Assembly (NCBI RefSeq): GCF_004210375.1
Contig: NC_134825.1
Location: 68,191,558-68,255,557, forward strand
From: Tachypleus tridentatus
Lineage: Eukaryota; Arthropoda; Merostomata; Xiphosura; Limulidae
Direction of reading: 5' to 3'
Length of the DNA: 64,000 nucleotides
Part shown: in pieces, positions 44,391 to 56,130 of the stretch
Numbering within the stretch: position 1 is the first letter of the stretch
Layout: the number at the start of each line of letters is the position of its first letter
The notes under the pieces: generated by a model
Database searches by the model: none
What the model saw: only the letters and a program-made list of their open reading frames with translations
Told to the model about the DNA's origin: nothing
Program-made: the position numbers and the translations under genes

Positions 44391-44599
44391 GTACTTTAAC
44401 ATTCAAACAATTAAAATTTAGTAGTGGATTCCTTCTCTCGTTTGTTTAAAAATATCGAAATTGACGAAAGTGTTTATGCGTTTAGAAGCTGTTTGAGATA
44501 ATCCAATTAAATTATAGATATAATTATACTAAGGAAAAACATTCATTAATTTACTTCAACCAGTAACTAAATTTTTTTCCTAATTATTTTACTACTTAG

Positions 44600-45245
44600 T
44601 AACTGTAACTATCTCAGATTATAAATGATATCACAAAGATATCAAAATTCTATATTTACTTATTCTAGAATATTACTTTTATTACATGTGGTTATTATTT
44701 TTATAAACATATTTCTTCATTAGAAATTATCGCACCCTGATCGGAATGTCTATAAAAATAATTCATTTTCTTAGGAATTTTACCATCGACTTTTTTCTTG
44801 CTGAACACTTTTATTTCGATGATGCGTGTGTAAAACCCCCGCTAATACAGCGGTATGTCACCAGATTTACAACGCAAAAATCAGGGGTTCGATTCCCCTC
44901 GGTGGGCTGAGCAGATAGCCTTTTGTGGCTTTGCTATACGAAAAACACACACACGCGCGTGTGTAAGATGGCACGACGAACGCAACGAACATGAAGCAAA
45001 GACCGATTGAAGGGGTCACCTCTTGTGGCCATTCGTAAAGCAATACACGAATATATTGTCCACCAGCCAGTCACACACGGACGCTTGCCGTTGCAATTTG
45101 TGTTCTTGTAAAGTAAGTAAAAAAGGTTCTCATGCCATAAATCACAAGCATAATTGTGAACTCTGAAGGTTATAAGACCTTAAGATAAAAAAATTTGAAA
45201 AGCAATAAATACAAAAACAATTGGCTAATCTTAATTTTGGTTGTA
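44600..45245 (+). repeat. U block, plus orientation, split by SINE-B
   Basis: Duplicate of 34900-35560. Keeps CACACACGGACGCTTGCC where the first copy has an extra GG. Confidence 0.6.
44834..44956 (+). repeat. SINE-B subfamily 2 in U (second duplicate)
   Basis: Target duplication GCGTGTGTAA at 44824-44833 and 44957-44966. Complete 5' end AACCCCCGCTAATACAGCGG. Confidence 0.9.
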
Positions 45246-45271
45246 TTTACTCTTGAAGTAGAACGCTTTCA

Positions 45272-45516
45272 GAGACGAAGCCAGATATGAAGGCAGTGGA
45301 ATCGTAATGTGAGGTTCACGGGTTCGCATTCCCTTTACAACAAACATGTTCGCCCTTTCAGCGGTCGTGCCGTTATGATGTGACAGATCAATTCCACTCT
45401 TCATTGGTAAATGAGTAGCCAAAGAGTTGACCGTGGTTGGTGATGGCTAGTTGCCTTCCCTCTGGTCTTACACTGCTAATTTAGGTACGCGAAATTCAAA
45501 ACAAACAAACAATTTT
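45272..45516 (+). repeat. SINE-A at LINE-J 5' end (second duplicate)
   Basis: As 35584-35828. Confidence 0.8.
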
Positions 45517-45764
45517 AAATAATAAGATCAGGAGACCTTTAGCGAGAAGAAGAGAGAGTTTTTAAAGAGCTATCGAATACACAGGAAAAGAAGAACTTCC
45601 TTCTGAGTGAGATATATACACTTATATGGGTGAAAGAGCGCTAAGAAATACTCAAATAAGTTACAGAACCTGTTTAACGTGAGGAAGCCTAAGACTTCAC
45701 CTGGACGACGAAAGTGCGGGTCGCCTAACCTAGAGCGACGCTGACAACCGCTTAGTAAAAGAAC

Positions 45765-47352
45765 ATGACGTCTAAAAACCAAGACGCATGCTCTACCAGT
45801 GGCCTGAAAAACAAGCTAAGTAAGTGTAGTTCATTAGGTGGCCAGATATCAAATCCCATTCATGGCCTGATGTAATGTGGCCAAAATTATCATCTTTTGA
45901 TAAAGATAAAGATATTAATATAAGGAGAAAATGAAAAGCAAGAATAAAAATTGTTAACTAACTCCAGTGAAAATTATGAAAATGAAGAAGAAAGTGGAGA
46001 AACTTCTCATACTGTGATAGTTTCCTCCACCTTTATAAATACTAAAAACAAACCAACTGGCCCAAATAACACCTTGAATGCTGATACACAACAATTAATG
46101 ATATAGCCGAAATCCATTAACAAAATGAGGAACAAAACAATGAAAAACAAGGTTTTACACTAGTGGTATCAAAAACAAAAAGACGAAATTCATCACAAAA
46201 TGATACTATAAAGTCCAAAAAATAACACCAAAATCTAAACAACCCCAAAGTTTTTTATAATCCAAAGTGTACCTCGCACATACAACCAACCGCAAATTGC
46301 GGTGGAAATCAGACGATGTAATCCAGTTGTGGAAATCGCCAATGACAAGCGTTTACCCAGTGGCGGTGTCCTTGTTCGTGGAAAAGGAGCTGCTGACCTC
46401 AAAAAGCTACTAAAAGAATGGCCGAAGGACGCTTTTTACACCTGGAAACATTAATATCCACCTACCAGGTAGCATACCACAGCCCAAGGTAATCGTAATT
46501 CGTAGGATACACTACGCAAATAACATAGAAGACACACAACAGGCACTACAGGATCAAAATACACCTTACAGTAAAGTCGAAAGAATAATATTCAAACAAA
46601 CAAACAAACTTAATAAGAGTAGACACAGAAAAAAATTACAACATTCTGGACCTTATAAACATCGGTATTACTCTGTGGTACCAAAATTTTCAAGTAGAGC
46701 AATTGAAAAGACCAGCAATTGTAGTTATACAAAACTACAACTGACAAAGATATGGTCACGTATCAGCGGCACGTTTAGCAACACCGAGGTGCTGTATACA
46801 TGGCGGTAAGTACCATATATTTGTCTGTAAAAAATAGTAAGTAATTCCTAATTGTTGCAACTACCTAGAAACACACACAGCAAACTACAAAGTTTGCCAC
46901 TTGTACAAGAAAATAAAACAGCGTATCTATGAAATAAAAAACAACAAAACAAATTCCAAACGATATAAGTAATAAAACTGCACAACAAACACACACTGCT
47001 ACAAAAAAGACATACAATGACAAATGCACAAAAGCTGAAGGAAAACATCACACAACAAAAATGACAAACAAAAGAACAACAAAACTCAACGAAAACAGTA
47101 AACAATACACAACAACTTAACAAAAACACAGACAAAACAAACACCCAAGAGAACAACACTCATACAATAAAAGAGAGCACAAACGACGAAACAAGTTTAA
47201 TAGTAAATGTAAATAAAACATCTTTACAGATTTCATTGCAGAATACACAAATTTATCCCAAACTAAAAACTGCTTTGATCTATTCATAAGCGCTGCAAGA
47301 AAATACATACCACAACTAAATACAACAATCACTAAATGCTTACTAAAAACAT
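45765..47352 (+). pseudogene. LINE-J ORF1 (second duplicate), broken
   Basis: Same parts as 36076-37695. The zinc-knuckle stretch is near 46730-46825 and the C-terminal Thr/Asn-rich tail near 46900-47340. It has more frame breaks than the first copy, so the open 150-codon frame seen there is lost. Confidence 0.75.
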
Positions 47353-48769
47353 AAGTTCACAATTCTAGGCTCACTTACTTCCAAGAAACACGAAAGCGTA
47401 GACATAATAATAGAAATTAGCCCTGATATTATTATTCTAAGTGAAACCCTGATTTATCATAACAATAGATTTAAAATATGAAAATATATGGCAATTAGAA
47501 AAGATAAAACAACCATGATGTTAACAGAGGAATTATGTTATTATATAAAAACTATATGACTTACATTAACAAAAAATGATCCTAGAACTTCAACTGGCAT
47601 GCTGCATGAAACCAGGGATTTACGGACTAATACAACGAAACATAAACCAAATGACCACTGGGAATGACAAATACAAAAAGATCTGCCACAAAAAAACTAG
47701 AAAATCTAAAATGCAAACAACAGAAAAGTCACCAACACGACAAACCATTAATTGAACTCATAATTAACAGATACGACCGACAATTAAACACAGACGTGAT
47801 ACATCTACTTAACAAAGGATTCAACTTTGTAATAACACCTAGGTACATTCCAGCCTTAGAAATTAATGCAAGTTTAGAAGACCTAGTCAGGAGACTTGCG
47901 ATACTTTCCCCAGAAAACAAAAACAAGAAAACAACTGAAAACATCAGACAGAAAGAAGACAACTTCAAAATTTTATTGACATACAACATCCAAACTTCCA
48001 AGACAAAAATTAAAAATTTTATATTTTCCAGAAACACCTAAAAACATCTTAAACGATTTTTCAAAGAATTTTCTCATGAAACCATCAATATAATTTCACA
48101 AAACAGAAAGCTAACAAACAATTTCACAGAACAAGACATTAATTCCATTACAAAACAAAAGCATAAAAATTCTAAAAGCAGATAAAAGAAACGCTATAGT
48201 CATAATGAATACGAATGAATGCATCCAAAAAATGAAGAATATCCTATCAGACACATACAAATTTAAACCATTACAAACAAATCAAACAAAAACACGCGAA
48301 ATGCAACTAAACAAAATACTACCAAAATTGAAAAAAGCCAACACAATTTCAAAATCACTTAGTCCTAGCTACACAAGACCGACTCACGCACACCACAAAT
48401 ATAAGGCATTCCCAAGCCTCATAAACCAGATTGTCTATTATGACCAATAATGTTCACTTATGAATCGTTAAATTACAGTCTTAATAAATACATGGCATGG
48501 GCCTTCTCCAAACATGTAACATCAGCCAGATCATTCATCAAAGACTCTTTAAATTTGAAATCTAACCTATATCAACTTAATCATAAAGACTTAATGGCCA
48601 GTTTCAATGTTATATCCTCTCTGTTATAGCCTTAGAACTCTATATCCAAAACCCTAATCCATCAATAGACGTTCCCAGTGACCAATTAGCAACCCTCATA
48701 GAATTCACCACGATGAAGACAAACTTAATGTTCAACAACCACAACTACATCTAAAGAAGTGGTCTAAGC

Positions 48770-49347
48770 TTGGGCAACCCAGTATCACCAGTTCTAGCCA
48801 ATATGTTTATCACACAAGTTGAAACACAAGCAATTAACATGGCAATACATTCACCACTATACTGGTACAGATACGTAGACGACACGATTGTGGGATTCAT
48901 ATCTACAGAAAACACACTCAATTTTTTCAATCACATTAACTCTGTACATCCCAACATTAACTTCACGTGTGAACAGGAAGAAAACAATCACATATTATTT
49001 CTCAACCTTAAAATTACAAGAACCGATACACAATTTAAAACAGAAGTCCACCGAAAAATCACCCATACTGGACTATACATTCCTTAGGACTCAGCACATG
49101 AAACGAAACAAACACTTAGCATACTAAGAAACCAAATAAACACAGCCATAAAACTATGCTCACCAGATAAAATTAACGACGAATTAGACAACATGAAACA
49201 ATACTTCATCAACATCAACAAGCTATCTCCACAATTCGAAGAAATCACGAAACCATATACTGCGGTATATATTCCCGACATCAGCAGAGAAATAACCAAC
49301 ATTTGGCAAAATCTAGGAACAAAATATGACATTTCAGTTAATACCAA
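48770..49347 (+). pseudogene. Penelope-like reverse transcriptase, copy 2
   Basis: GNPVSPVLANMFITQVETQA, YRYVDDT and THTGLYIP blocks all readable, then the ILRNQINTAIKL linker. Fossil. Confidence 0.88.
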
Positions 49348-49408
49348 ATTTATTTAAAAACTAGGCACAAAACTGACGTATATACTATGTAAATATTACA
49401 CTGAAAAA

Positions 49409-49653
49409 CACCACACCAACATTGTTTATAAAATACAATGTGATAACTGCCACGACTTCTGTATTGGTGAAACAAGTAGGAAAATGGAAACCAGATTCAA
49501 AGAACACAAAAAGTCACCTTCACACGTTTTCGAACACTGCAACTCAAATAAACACAACTTAACCATACAAAACACCCAATTACTAAATAAAGAAACAAAC
49601 ATAAACAAACGCAGAATTAAAGAAGCCTTGCTTACACAACAACTCAAACCCTA
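49409..49653 (+). pseudogene. Penelope-like GIY-YIG domain, copy 2
   Basis: Same domain as 39753-39997 and apparently unchanged at the protein level: YKIQCDNCHDFCIGETSRKM and KRRIKEALLTQQLKP. Confidence 0.9.
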
Positions 49654-49806
49654 AATAAACCAATACAAAGAAACACCTTTATACGCATATTAATAAATAT
49701 AATCAAACATCTAAGCACGCCCTCTACATTCCTAAACTCAGTTAAACATCCCTCTTCAAACACATAGTCAGCTATCGGTCAGTTACCTCCTTCTTTCTTT
49801 GTGAAC

Positions 49807-49836
49807 CTGACCATCACCGAAGTAGGTCGAAACGTT
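49807..49836 (+). ncRNA. Hammerhead-like motif at PLE 3' end, copy 2
   Basis: Identical to the motif at 40151. Confidence 0.4.
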
Positions 49837-49926
49837 GTTCACTCCTCTACATAAAAATTTTACAACCCAAACCAGCCGTTTTACATGTATATTTTTTTCT
49901 ACAAGTGGGATTTCTCGTTATCACTG

Positions 49927-50363
49927 ATTGATATCCTGCTAGATAACCATTCAATTATAACAGAAGCAGGTATTTATTGTTCACCAACCAAATGTATTGA
50001 CATAAACCTATTCCACAATATCTTTTCCCACAACCAAATACAATTGTAATAGGTGATCTGAATAGTGAATATAAAAACTTTGGACGTAAATCCACCAACA
50101 CAAACGGAAGACATCTATTGCAATTCATTGATGAAAATAATATAGCCGTAATAAACGACAGTACACCTACGCATACTACGTACGCTATAAATACAAGAGA
50201 TATCTTAGACTTCTGCCTCACATTCTTTAATATCAAACAAAAGTTATTAAATTTTAATGTGAGAAAAGATGTTGACAGTGATCTTCTTCCAATATGGTGT
50301 ACCTTCGATCTCGATCCCCATAAAGATGTAACCTTTAAACAAGACAAATTCAAATACAATTAA
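49927..50363 (+). pseudogene. LINE-J endonuclease C-terminal part (second duplicate)
   Basis: As 40273-40709, with the same His-to-Leu change in SDHLP. Confidence 0.85.
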
Positions 50364-50967
50364 GCTAATTGCCAAGAATATCAGAAAGAATTAGACAACA
50401 TATTACCAGAAAATGTTGAGCATACAGCCAACAACAAAGTAAAAGTTGATAGTTATAGTCAAATAATCACAGAGTGCCTACCAAAACCAGCATCGGATAC
50501 TGTACCATACGAACAACATAAAACTATAAATAACGCATGGAAATCGAACAAACAACTAATAAAACAGAAAAAAAGACAATTAAATAGACAGATCATGGCA
50601 ACAAGAGACAAAGAAATAAAACACAAATAAGCAGTATGAGAAATAAAATCACACCAGAAATTATATTGTTAAACGAAGAAAAATCGGATAACATTTGCTT
50701 CCAACTAAACGAAAAAAAAAAAAAACGATCCTAGAAAGTTTCGGTCGCACCTATAAAGACTCACCAAAGAAGCCACAATAAGAAAATACCCAACACTAGA
50801 ATAAAATAACACATTAGCGCACACCAACAAAGAAAAAGCAGAAGCCTTCAGACAAGAACTACAAAACACTTTCAAAACACAACGACCCAGACGTGAACAC
50901 CTATTTTTACAATAGAGTAAACAATAACGTAACAAATAACACAGAATTAGAAAGCCCATATTTTCAA

Positions 50968-51105
50968 AACAGCCCCCTCCGGTATGCCTGCGCATTTACG
51001 ACGCCTGAAACCGGGTTTCGATATCCGCGGCGGGCAGAGCACATGTAACTCATTGTGTACCTTTGTGCGTAATTCAACACAACAACAAAACAACATTTTC
51101 CCAAT
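50968..51105 (+). repeat. SINE-B in LINE-J linker (second duplicate)
   Basis: As 41315-41450, with a shorter C run at its 5' end. Confidence 0.8.
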
Positions 51106-51556
51106 CAATACTAACTACAATAACACCAATAACATAAATAACTATAATAATGTAATGCTTACCAAAAATTTACATTAACAGAATCACCAGAAACTGACGG
51201 CAAACAAACAATTATCTTCAAAAAAGGCACTTTGAAATTATTTGATCATCTATAAGCAATTTTTCATTATTCTTTTACCCTGGTTACTCTGGGAAGTAAG
51301 CTTATACATTCATATTTCATAAAGAAGGTATGCCAGCCAATAAACCAAACAGTTATCGACCAATCAGCCAAACTAGAGTCATTATAGAATATACTACTTA
51401 GGACAGCATATAGAGTACCCAAAACCACTTCAAAGTTTATGCATAAATATTCAAATACACAAACAATAGTAGATAGATCCTACCTAGTAAAATAAAATAT
51501 TTCGGTAAAATTTGGAGAAAAGTGAACTATTATGCGAACACGATAGGTATTGCATA

Positions 51557-52461
51557 CGAGGTCTGTTCAAAAAATACGCGGACTGTTTGAATTGCGCGGC
51601 TCCAGTTGGTTCCAGTGGAATCCGCATGCTGTCGCTAGGTTTGCACAGATCAGCTGATTACGACGCCATTTCCCGATTGCAGATATCTTCATTTGTGTAT
51701 TAGCTACGCGGTTTTAAGTGAAGTGCGATTTTTTCGTTTGGTGGATTTCAGAATGAATGACCTGAAGGAGCAATGACTTGCTGTGAAAATTTGTGTTAAA
51801 CTTGGAAAATCTGCGACTAAAACTTTTGCTATGCTTAACACGGCTTACGTTGATGTTGCTATGAAGCGTACGGCATGTTTCAAGTGGCATGAACGTTTTA
51901 AGGATGGTCGACAGTCCATTGAAGATGATGAGCGTCCTGGACGTCCTTCCACGTCAACTGACGACCCACACGTCGACAAAATCAACACCCTGGTGCGGGC
52001 AAATCGACGTCTGACTGTTAGGGAGCTTGCTGAAGAGTTTGGGATATCAGTTGGATCTTGTTACGAGATTTTGACCGAAAAATTGAAGATGCACCGCGTT
52101 GCTGCGAAATTTGTGCCTCAGAACTCGTGCGTTTTTGGCCAAACACTCGATCACTGTTCTCCCTCCCTCCCTACTCACCTGACCTTGCTCCTTGCAATGT
52201 TTTCTTGTTCCCCAAACTCAAAAGACCCTTGAAAGGAAGAAGATTTGAGACGATTCCCGAGATTAAGGCAAATGCGACGAAGGAGCTGGAGGACATTACA
52301 AAAGAAGCGGACCAGGACTGTTTCAACAAGTGGAAACACCGTTGGGATAAGTGTGTGCGTTGGGGAGGAGAGTACCTTGAAGGGGTCCCAGACCTGTAAC
52401 TTCTAAATAAAGTACATTTTGTTTTATGACGTCAGTCCGAGTATTTTTTGAACAGCCCTCG
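51557..52461 (+). mobile_element. mariner, internally deleted, copy 3
   Basis: 905 bp, TA on both sides (51555-51556, 52462-52463), same deletion as the other two. The transposase frame from ATG 51753 meets a stop at codon 8 (GAGCAATGA), then stays open from about 51783 to the deletion junction. Confidence 0.93.
51753..52399 (+). pseudogene. mariner transposase, core deleted, copy 3
   Basis: Both HTH motifs (KICVKLGKSATKTFAM, and LTVRELAEEFGISV) and the C-terminal YSPDLAPCNVFLFPK block; catalytic Asp 1 and 2 deleted. Confidence 0.9.
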
Positions 52462-52583
52462 TATGTGATAAAGATAGTCCTAAACACCTCTCCCCGATTA
52501 TTTGACAAATTAGATTATTAACATAAAATTATTTTAAAAATAAAGAAATAATGAAAATAAATAAATAAAAATAAAATGAGTAT

Positions 52584-52701
52584 GTGTATTTTCTTATCAC
52601 AAAGCCACAAGGGGCTATCTGCTTAGCCGATCAAGGGAAATCGAATCCCTGGTTTTAGCGGTTTTGTTTAAATCCGAAGACACACCGCTATACTACGGGG
52701 C
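52584..52701 (-). repeat. SINE-B, minus strand
   Basis: Third copy of the insertion at 5690, with its G run shortened to GGGG. Confidence 0.7.
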
Positions 52702-52963
52702 AAATATATATATATATACATACATAATAATAATAATAAATACTAAAATAAAAACATGCCACCTATGAGCGAGACATTAGTGAAGGAACTGATAGTGCAA
52801 AATACATGGACATTACCCCGAAGGGGGTCTGAGTAAATATGGGTTACTCTAATCCTCATATAATAATTTTTAATATACTAAACATTTCACTCTAACAAAA
52901 AAAAAAAAGAGGAAAAGGTCCAGTGCAACTGACCTTCCTGGGTACACATACATATATACCCAA
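52702..52963. other. AT-rich spacer
   Basis: Same as 43056-43320. Confidence 0.5.
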
Positions 52964-53668
52964 ACGTTCAATCCATATGCACATATAATTTCCAGCCCAA
53001 ATCTAGGGGCTCTCAGAAAGTAAAGAAACAGGGTTGGAAGTAGTGTCTACATTATGTTTTCGAACAAAAAAATTCTGTTTTTCCTCCATGTCTACAGCAT
53101 TTATCGATTTTAATGAAGTCAAACTAGAGATTTATATTAATTCAAGAATTTTATAATAGATATATCCAGAACAGGATTATTCTTCAAGCAGTTTTGGAAA
53201 TATTGATTTCCACAAGCCGTACAAAATTAATAGGAGCAGAGAAAACTCAGCTTAATTTTTTGAATAACAATGTCGCTTTTATTGATAATTTAAATTATAT
53301 GAAAAATAATGTATCGCTATATTTATCGTAAAACATTATTATGTTATTTTGTTCAATTGCAGTTGATGAAAATAAAAGCATCCGTCAAGTTATACAAGCC
53401 ACCAGTGAGGTTCGAACTCACGACTCCTGGTTTACAAGACCAGTGCTCTACCCCCTGAGCTATGATGGCTTGCACATATTTTTTAAAAACGCATTCTTTC
53501 TCTTTAATCTTCTATAGTTTTTTGAATATTCGCTTATTGTTCAGTGAATTAATTTAGCATTGTTAAAACGATCACACGTAAAAAAAATATAATATTAAGA
53601 ACATCTCTTCGACAACATTTCCAACAGTAAGGTATTGTACTGTTTTCTCCTCTGTTCAGATATATAAT
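52964..53668. repeat. T block with tRNA-Thr copy j
   Basis: Duplicate of 43321-44020. Confidence 0.7.
53398..53469 (-). tRNA. tRNA-Thr(TGT) copy j
   Basis: All four stems pair: GCCATCA/TGGTGGC, GCTC/GAGC, CTGGT/ACCAG and GTGAG/CTCAC. The loop CTTGTAA gives anticodon TGT (codon ACA). D loop AGGGGGTA, variable loop GAGTC. Box B AGTTCGAACCT present, TTTT about 25 nt downstream. With copy i, the strongest candidate for a functional gene. Confidence 0.82.
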
Positions 53669-53792
53669 AGTTGTTGTTTTAAATTAAGCGTAAAGCGACA
53701 CCGCGGACTGTCTGTGCTCCACCCACCATGGGTATGGAAACCCGGTTTTTTGTTATTGCAAGACATTCCGCTGTGCTACTAGTGGAGGCGAC
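53669..53792 (-). repeat. SINE-B, minus strand
   Basis: Duplicate of 44021-44150. Confidence 0.7.
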
Positions 53793-54400
53793 ACATATAA
53801 TAGTTCAATTGTGTTCAAGCATTGATTATGATTCAATATGAATATTGTTGTTATTTCATTGTGTTATATGCATCACCTGTACAAGAAGCCTCTTAATTAT
53901 GTTAACACTTACGTAAGGTAAATATTACTCTCTATAAATCATATATTTAAAATGCAAGCATAAATTTTAAAATCAGTAGTAGAGTGTTGGTCTAGTAACC
54001 CAAATGTTATGAGTTCGATCCTCTCAGTTGGATTTCGTATTTTAACATTCAAACTAGTAAAATTTGGAAGTGGATTCCACCTCTCGTTGGTTATGTTGGC
54101 CTTACGGACAAAACTTGAAAGTATAAAAATATCGAAATCGATGAAAATTTATTTCGTTTAGAAGGTATTTGAGATAATCCAATTAAATTATTCATATAAT
54201 TATACTAAGGAAAAGCATTAACAAATGTTCTTGAACAAATAACTAAAACTTTTTTCCGTGTTATTCTTTTTCTTTGTAATTGTAACAATATTAAATTATA
54301 AATGATATCTCAATGATATCAACATACTAGATTTACTTACAATTCTAGCATATCACTTTTATTACATAGTTTTAGTTCTAAACTCATTTCTTCCTTAAAA
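53793..54400. other. AT-rich spacer before U, divergent
   Basis: Follows 44.16-44.65 kb with many changes and contains the tRNA relic at 53971. No ORF. Confidence 0.5.
53971..54040 (+). pseudogene. tRNA-Thr(AGT)-like relic, best copy
   Basis: CAGTAGTAGAGTGTTGG, loop CTAGTAA (anticodon AGT), CCCAA, then TATGAGTTCGATCCTCTCA as T arm with a usable box B (GAGTTCGATCC). No acceptor pairing. Read with the relics at 34651, 44328 and 61819 it looks like an ancient second tRNA-Thr gene facing away from the minus-strand ones. Confidence 0.5.
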
Positions 54401-54614
54401 GTTATCGCTCCCTGAGATCGGAATGTCTATAAAGATGTCTATAAAATGTCTAAAGGCATTTTCTTTGTCATTTTATCAACGTGATGTTTCTTTGCCGAAA
54501 GATTTTATTCCAGTAATGTGCGTGTAAGATGACACGATAAACTCAATGAACAGAGACCAAAGACAGCCTGGAAGGATCACCTATTTTAACCACTCACACA
54601 AATCTACACTAATG

Positions 54615-54709
54615 AACATGACGATGACCGAAGAAGGTCGAAACGTTGTTCGCTCTTCTACGTAAAATATTTTTTCAACCCAAACGAGCCGATTTTACAT
54701 ATATATTTC
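54615..54709 (+). mobile_element. PLE 3'-end fragment with 12-bp target duplication
   Basis: TCTACACTAATG occurs at 54603-54614 and 54710-54721. The 95 bp between match the 3' end of the Penelope-like elements at 40.15 and 49.81 kb (GGTCGAAACGTTGTTC, CTCTTCTACGTAAAATA, CAACCCAAACGAGCCG). The empty site is visible at 59098-59110. A minimal, strongly truncated PLE insertion. Confidence 0.88.
54618..54646 (+). ncRNA. Hammerhead-like motif, best copy
   Basis: ATGACGATGACCGAAGAAGG then TCGAAACG. A GACC-GAAGAA-GGTC hairpin lies between TGACGA and GAAAC. The catalytic core of hammerheads is CUGANGA ... GAAA. Here the first C is A and one extra T precedes the hairpin, so it is close but not canonical. 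Confidence 0.45.
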
Positions 54710-54960
54710 TCTACACTAATGTGTTGTCTTCCAGCCAGTCATTAGAAACTAAAATGTCACGTAAAGGACGCTTACCGTTGCAATTTGTACTGTTGTGACG
54801 TCATTAAAAAAGGTACTCATGCCATAAATCACCAGCATAATTATGAACTCAGAAGGTTGTAACACCTTAAGACATATAAATTTGAAAATCAATAAATAAA
54901 AAAACAATTGTCTGCACTTAATTTTGGTTGTATTTACCATTGAAGCAGAACGCTTTTACA

Positions 54961-55168
54961 GACGTGGTCAGGTGGCTAAGGCAGTCGAATCGTAATCTGA
55001 GGGTCACGAGTTCGAATACCCAATACACCAAACACGCTCGCCCTTTCAGCCGTGGGGAGTATTAAGGTTACGGTCAATTCCACTCTTCATTGGTAAAAGA
55101 GTAGCCAAAGAGTTGACGGTTGTTGGTGATAACTCGTTGCCTTCCCTCTAGTCTTACACTACTAACAT
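54961..55168 (+). repeat. SINE-A, plus strand, 3' truncated
   Basis: GACGTGGTCAGGTGGCTAAG head, GAGTTCGAATACCC box B, AGAGTAGCCAAAGAGTTG body. It ends at CTTACACTACTAACATTA without the usual tail. Confidence 0.8.
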
Positions 55169-56130
55169 TACACAAGTACAAAAAAATTTCTATATTGTTT
55201 CTAACTCAACTTATCTGTCTGAAATCTCCACTTTATATTGTTGAACTCTTTTCGTAACTTGGCATTTTGCATATTGACAATGAATTTTTATAGATGATAT
55301 ATATTATTCTGAACAATAAAAGTGTAATCGAAATTTCTAATATTATAACTTCAACAATGCCAAAATCTCTGTTATGAAACAAGTTACGCCTCTCAATTCA
55401 ATATTATAAATTATTAGATAACTGAAATACAACTTATTAGCTGTATATATCATACATAATGATATCCTATAACTGTATATAGGATACATATTGGTATCCT
55501 TTAATTTTATATGAGTTATCACTTTGAAGTGATTCCTTTGTACTCCAAATTAGGAACGGTTATACGCAAATTTCATGTGTATAGTTTTACGCAAAATTTT
55601 CCAACTTCCTCTCCATCTTCTTAGTAGTGTAGGTAATTGTCCAGAGGTTTCAGATTACAAATTAATATAACTTTATCCGAACTGCGTATAATTAAACATA
55701 AATCTAAAAAATATTTCATCTTGGGATTGGTAGTTACTTTATTCTGAAATATTTCACAGAAATCTAAACTTGAAATACAGTCTTGACCAAAATGTTTGTA
55801 TATTTTGCAACGAATAGGATAGTTATTATTAAGATGGAATATAAATAAACTTAATATGTCAAGCTGAAAACATTGTATTAAACATCTAAGTATATAATCT
55901 GTATAATGAGACAAGTTCTAGACACATCATCATCGATTTATTAGAAAAGCAAACAATTTTATCAGACACCTGCAGAAAGATGTGTAATTCAGAACTTTAC
56001 CTATCAAAACAAAACCTTACCAAAACAAAATATAATATCAAGTTATTATCAAGAGCGTTTATAATCTTATATCAGTTCATATTTAACATAAAGTACTTGG
56101 TCCTCCTCTTATTCTACTCACCTCCAAAGA
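55169..56130. other. AT-rich single-copy region
   Basis: Not repeated elsewhere in the window. The ORFs 55621-55914 (minus) and 55980-56198 (plus) have no recognisable domain and biased AT-rich composition, so I do not call them genes. ATGATATCCT and GGTATCCT recur at 55459-55500 as a small imperfect repeat (TATAACTGTATATAGGATAC). Confidence 0.5.

Larger units (their letters stand above)
47550..49926 (+). mobile_element. Penelope-like element copy 2
   Basis: Duplicate of 37891-40272 within the 9.65 kb unit, differing by occasional bases. Same part order: N-terminal block (47664-48041), RT with YRYVDDT (about 48868-48900), GIY-YIG domain (49409-49653), and a 3' end with the hammerhead-like motif. 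Also broken in several places. Confidence 0.9.
45517..51554 (+). mobile_element. LINE-J, plus strand (second duplicate), with nested elements
   Basis: Same architecture as 35829-41902. ORF1 starts at 45765 and lacks about 35 bp near 45850 (GATATCAAATCCCATTCATG) compared with the first copy. Confidence 0.88.
34440..53800. repeat. Tandem duplication, ~9.65-kb period
   Basis: About 34.5-44.15 and 44.16-53.81 kb align with offset 9,652-9,690 over landmarks (35543/45231, 38006/47664, 39115/48770, 40464/50118, 42406/52058). Every nested element (SINE-B, SINE-A, Penelope-like element, mariner, tRNA) is present in both. Differences are small: single bases and homopolymer-length changes plus a few short indels. 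A third start of the unit, clearly more divergent, follows at 53.81 kb. Confidence 0.93.
54400..54940 (+). repeat. U block, plus orientation, with a PLE-end insertion
   Basis: Unbroken at the SINE-B site (GTGCGTGTAAGATGACACG near 54517) but split by the 95-bp fragment at 54615. Keeps a perfect TGACGTCA palindrome at 54796-54803. Confidence 0.65.

Noticed and set aside
55621-55914. 97-codon ORF in single-copy DNA as a host gene or exon
   Set aside because: No domain, composition follows the AT-rich surroundings, no splice or promoter evidence visible; left as unassigned.
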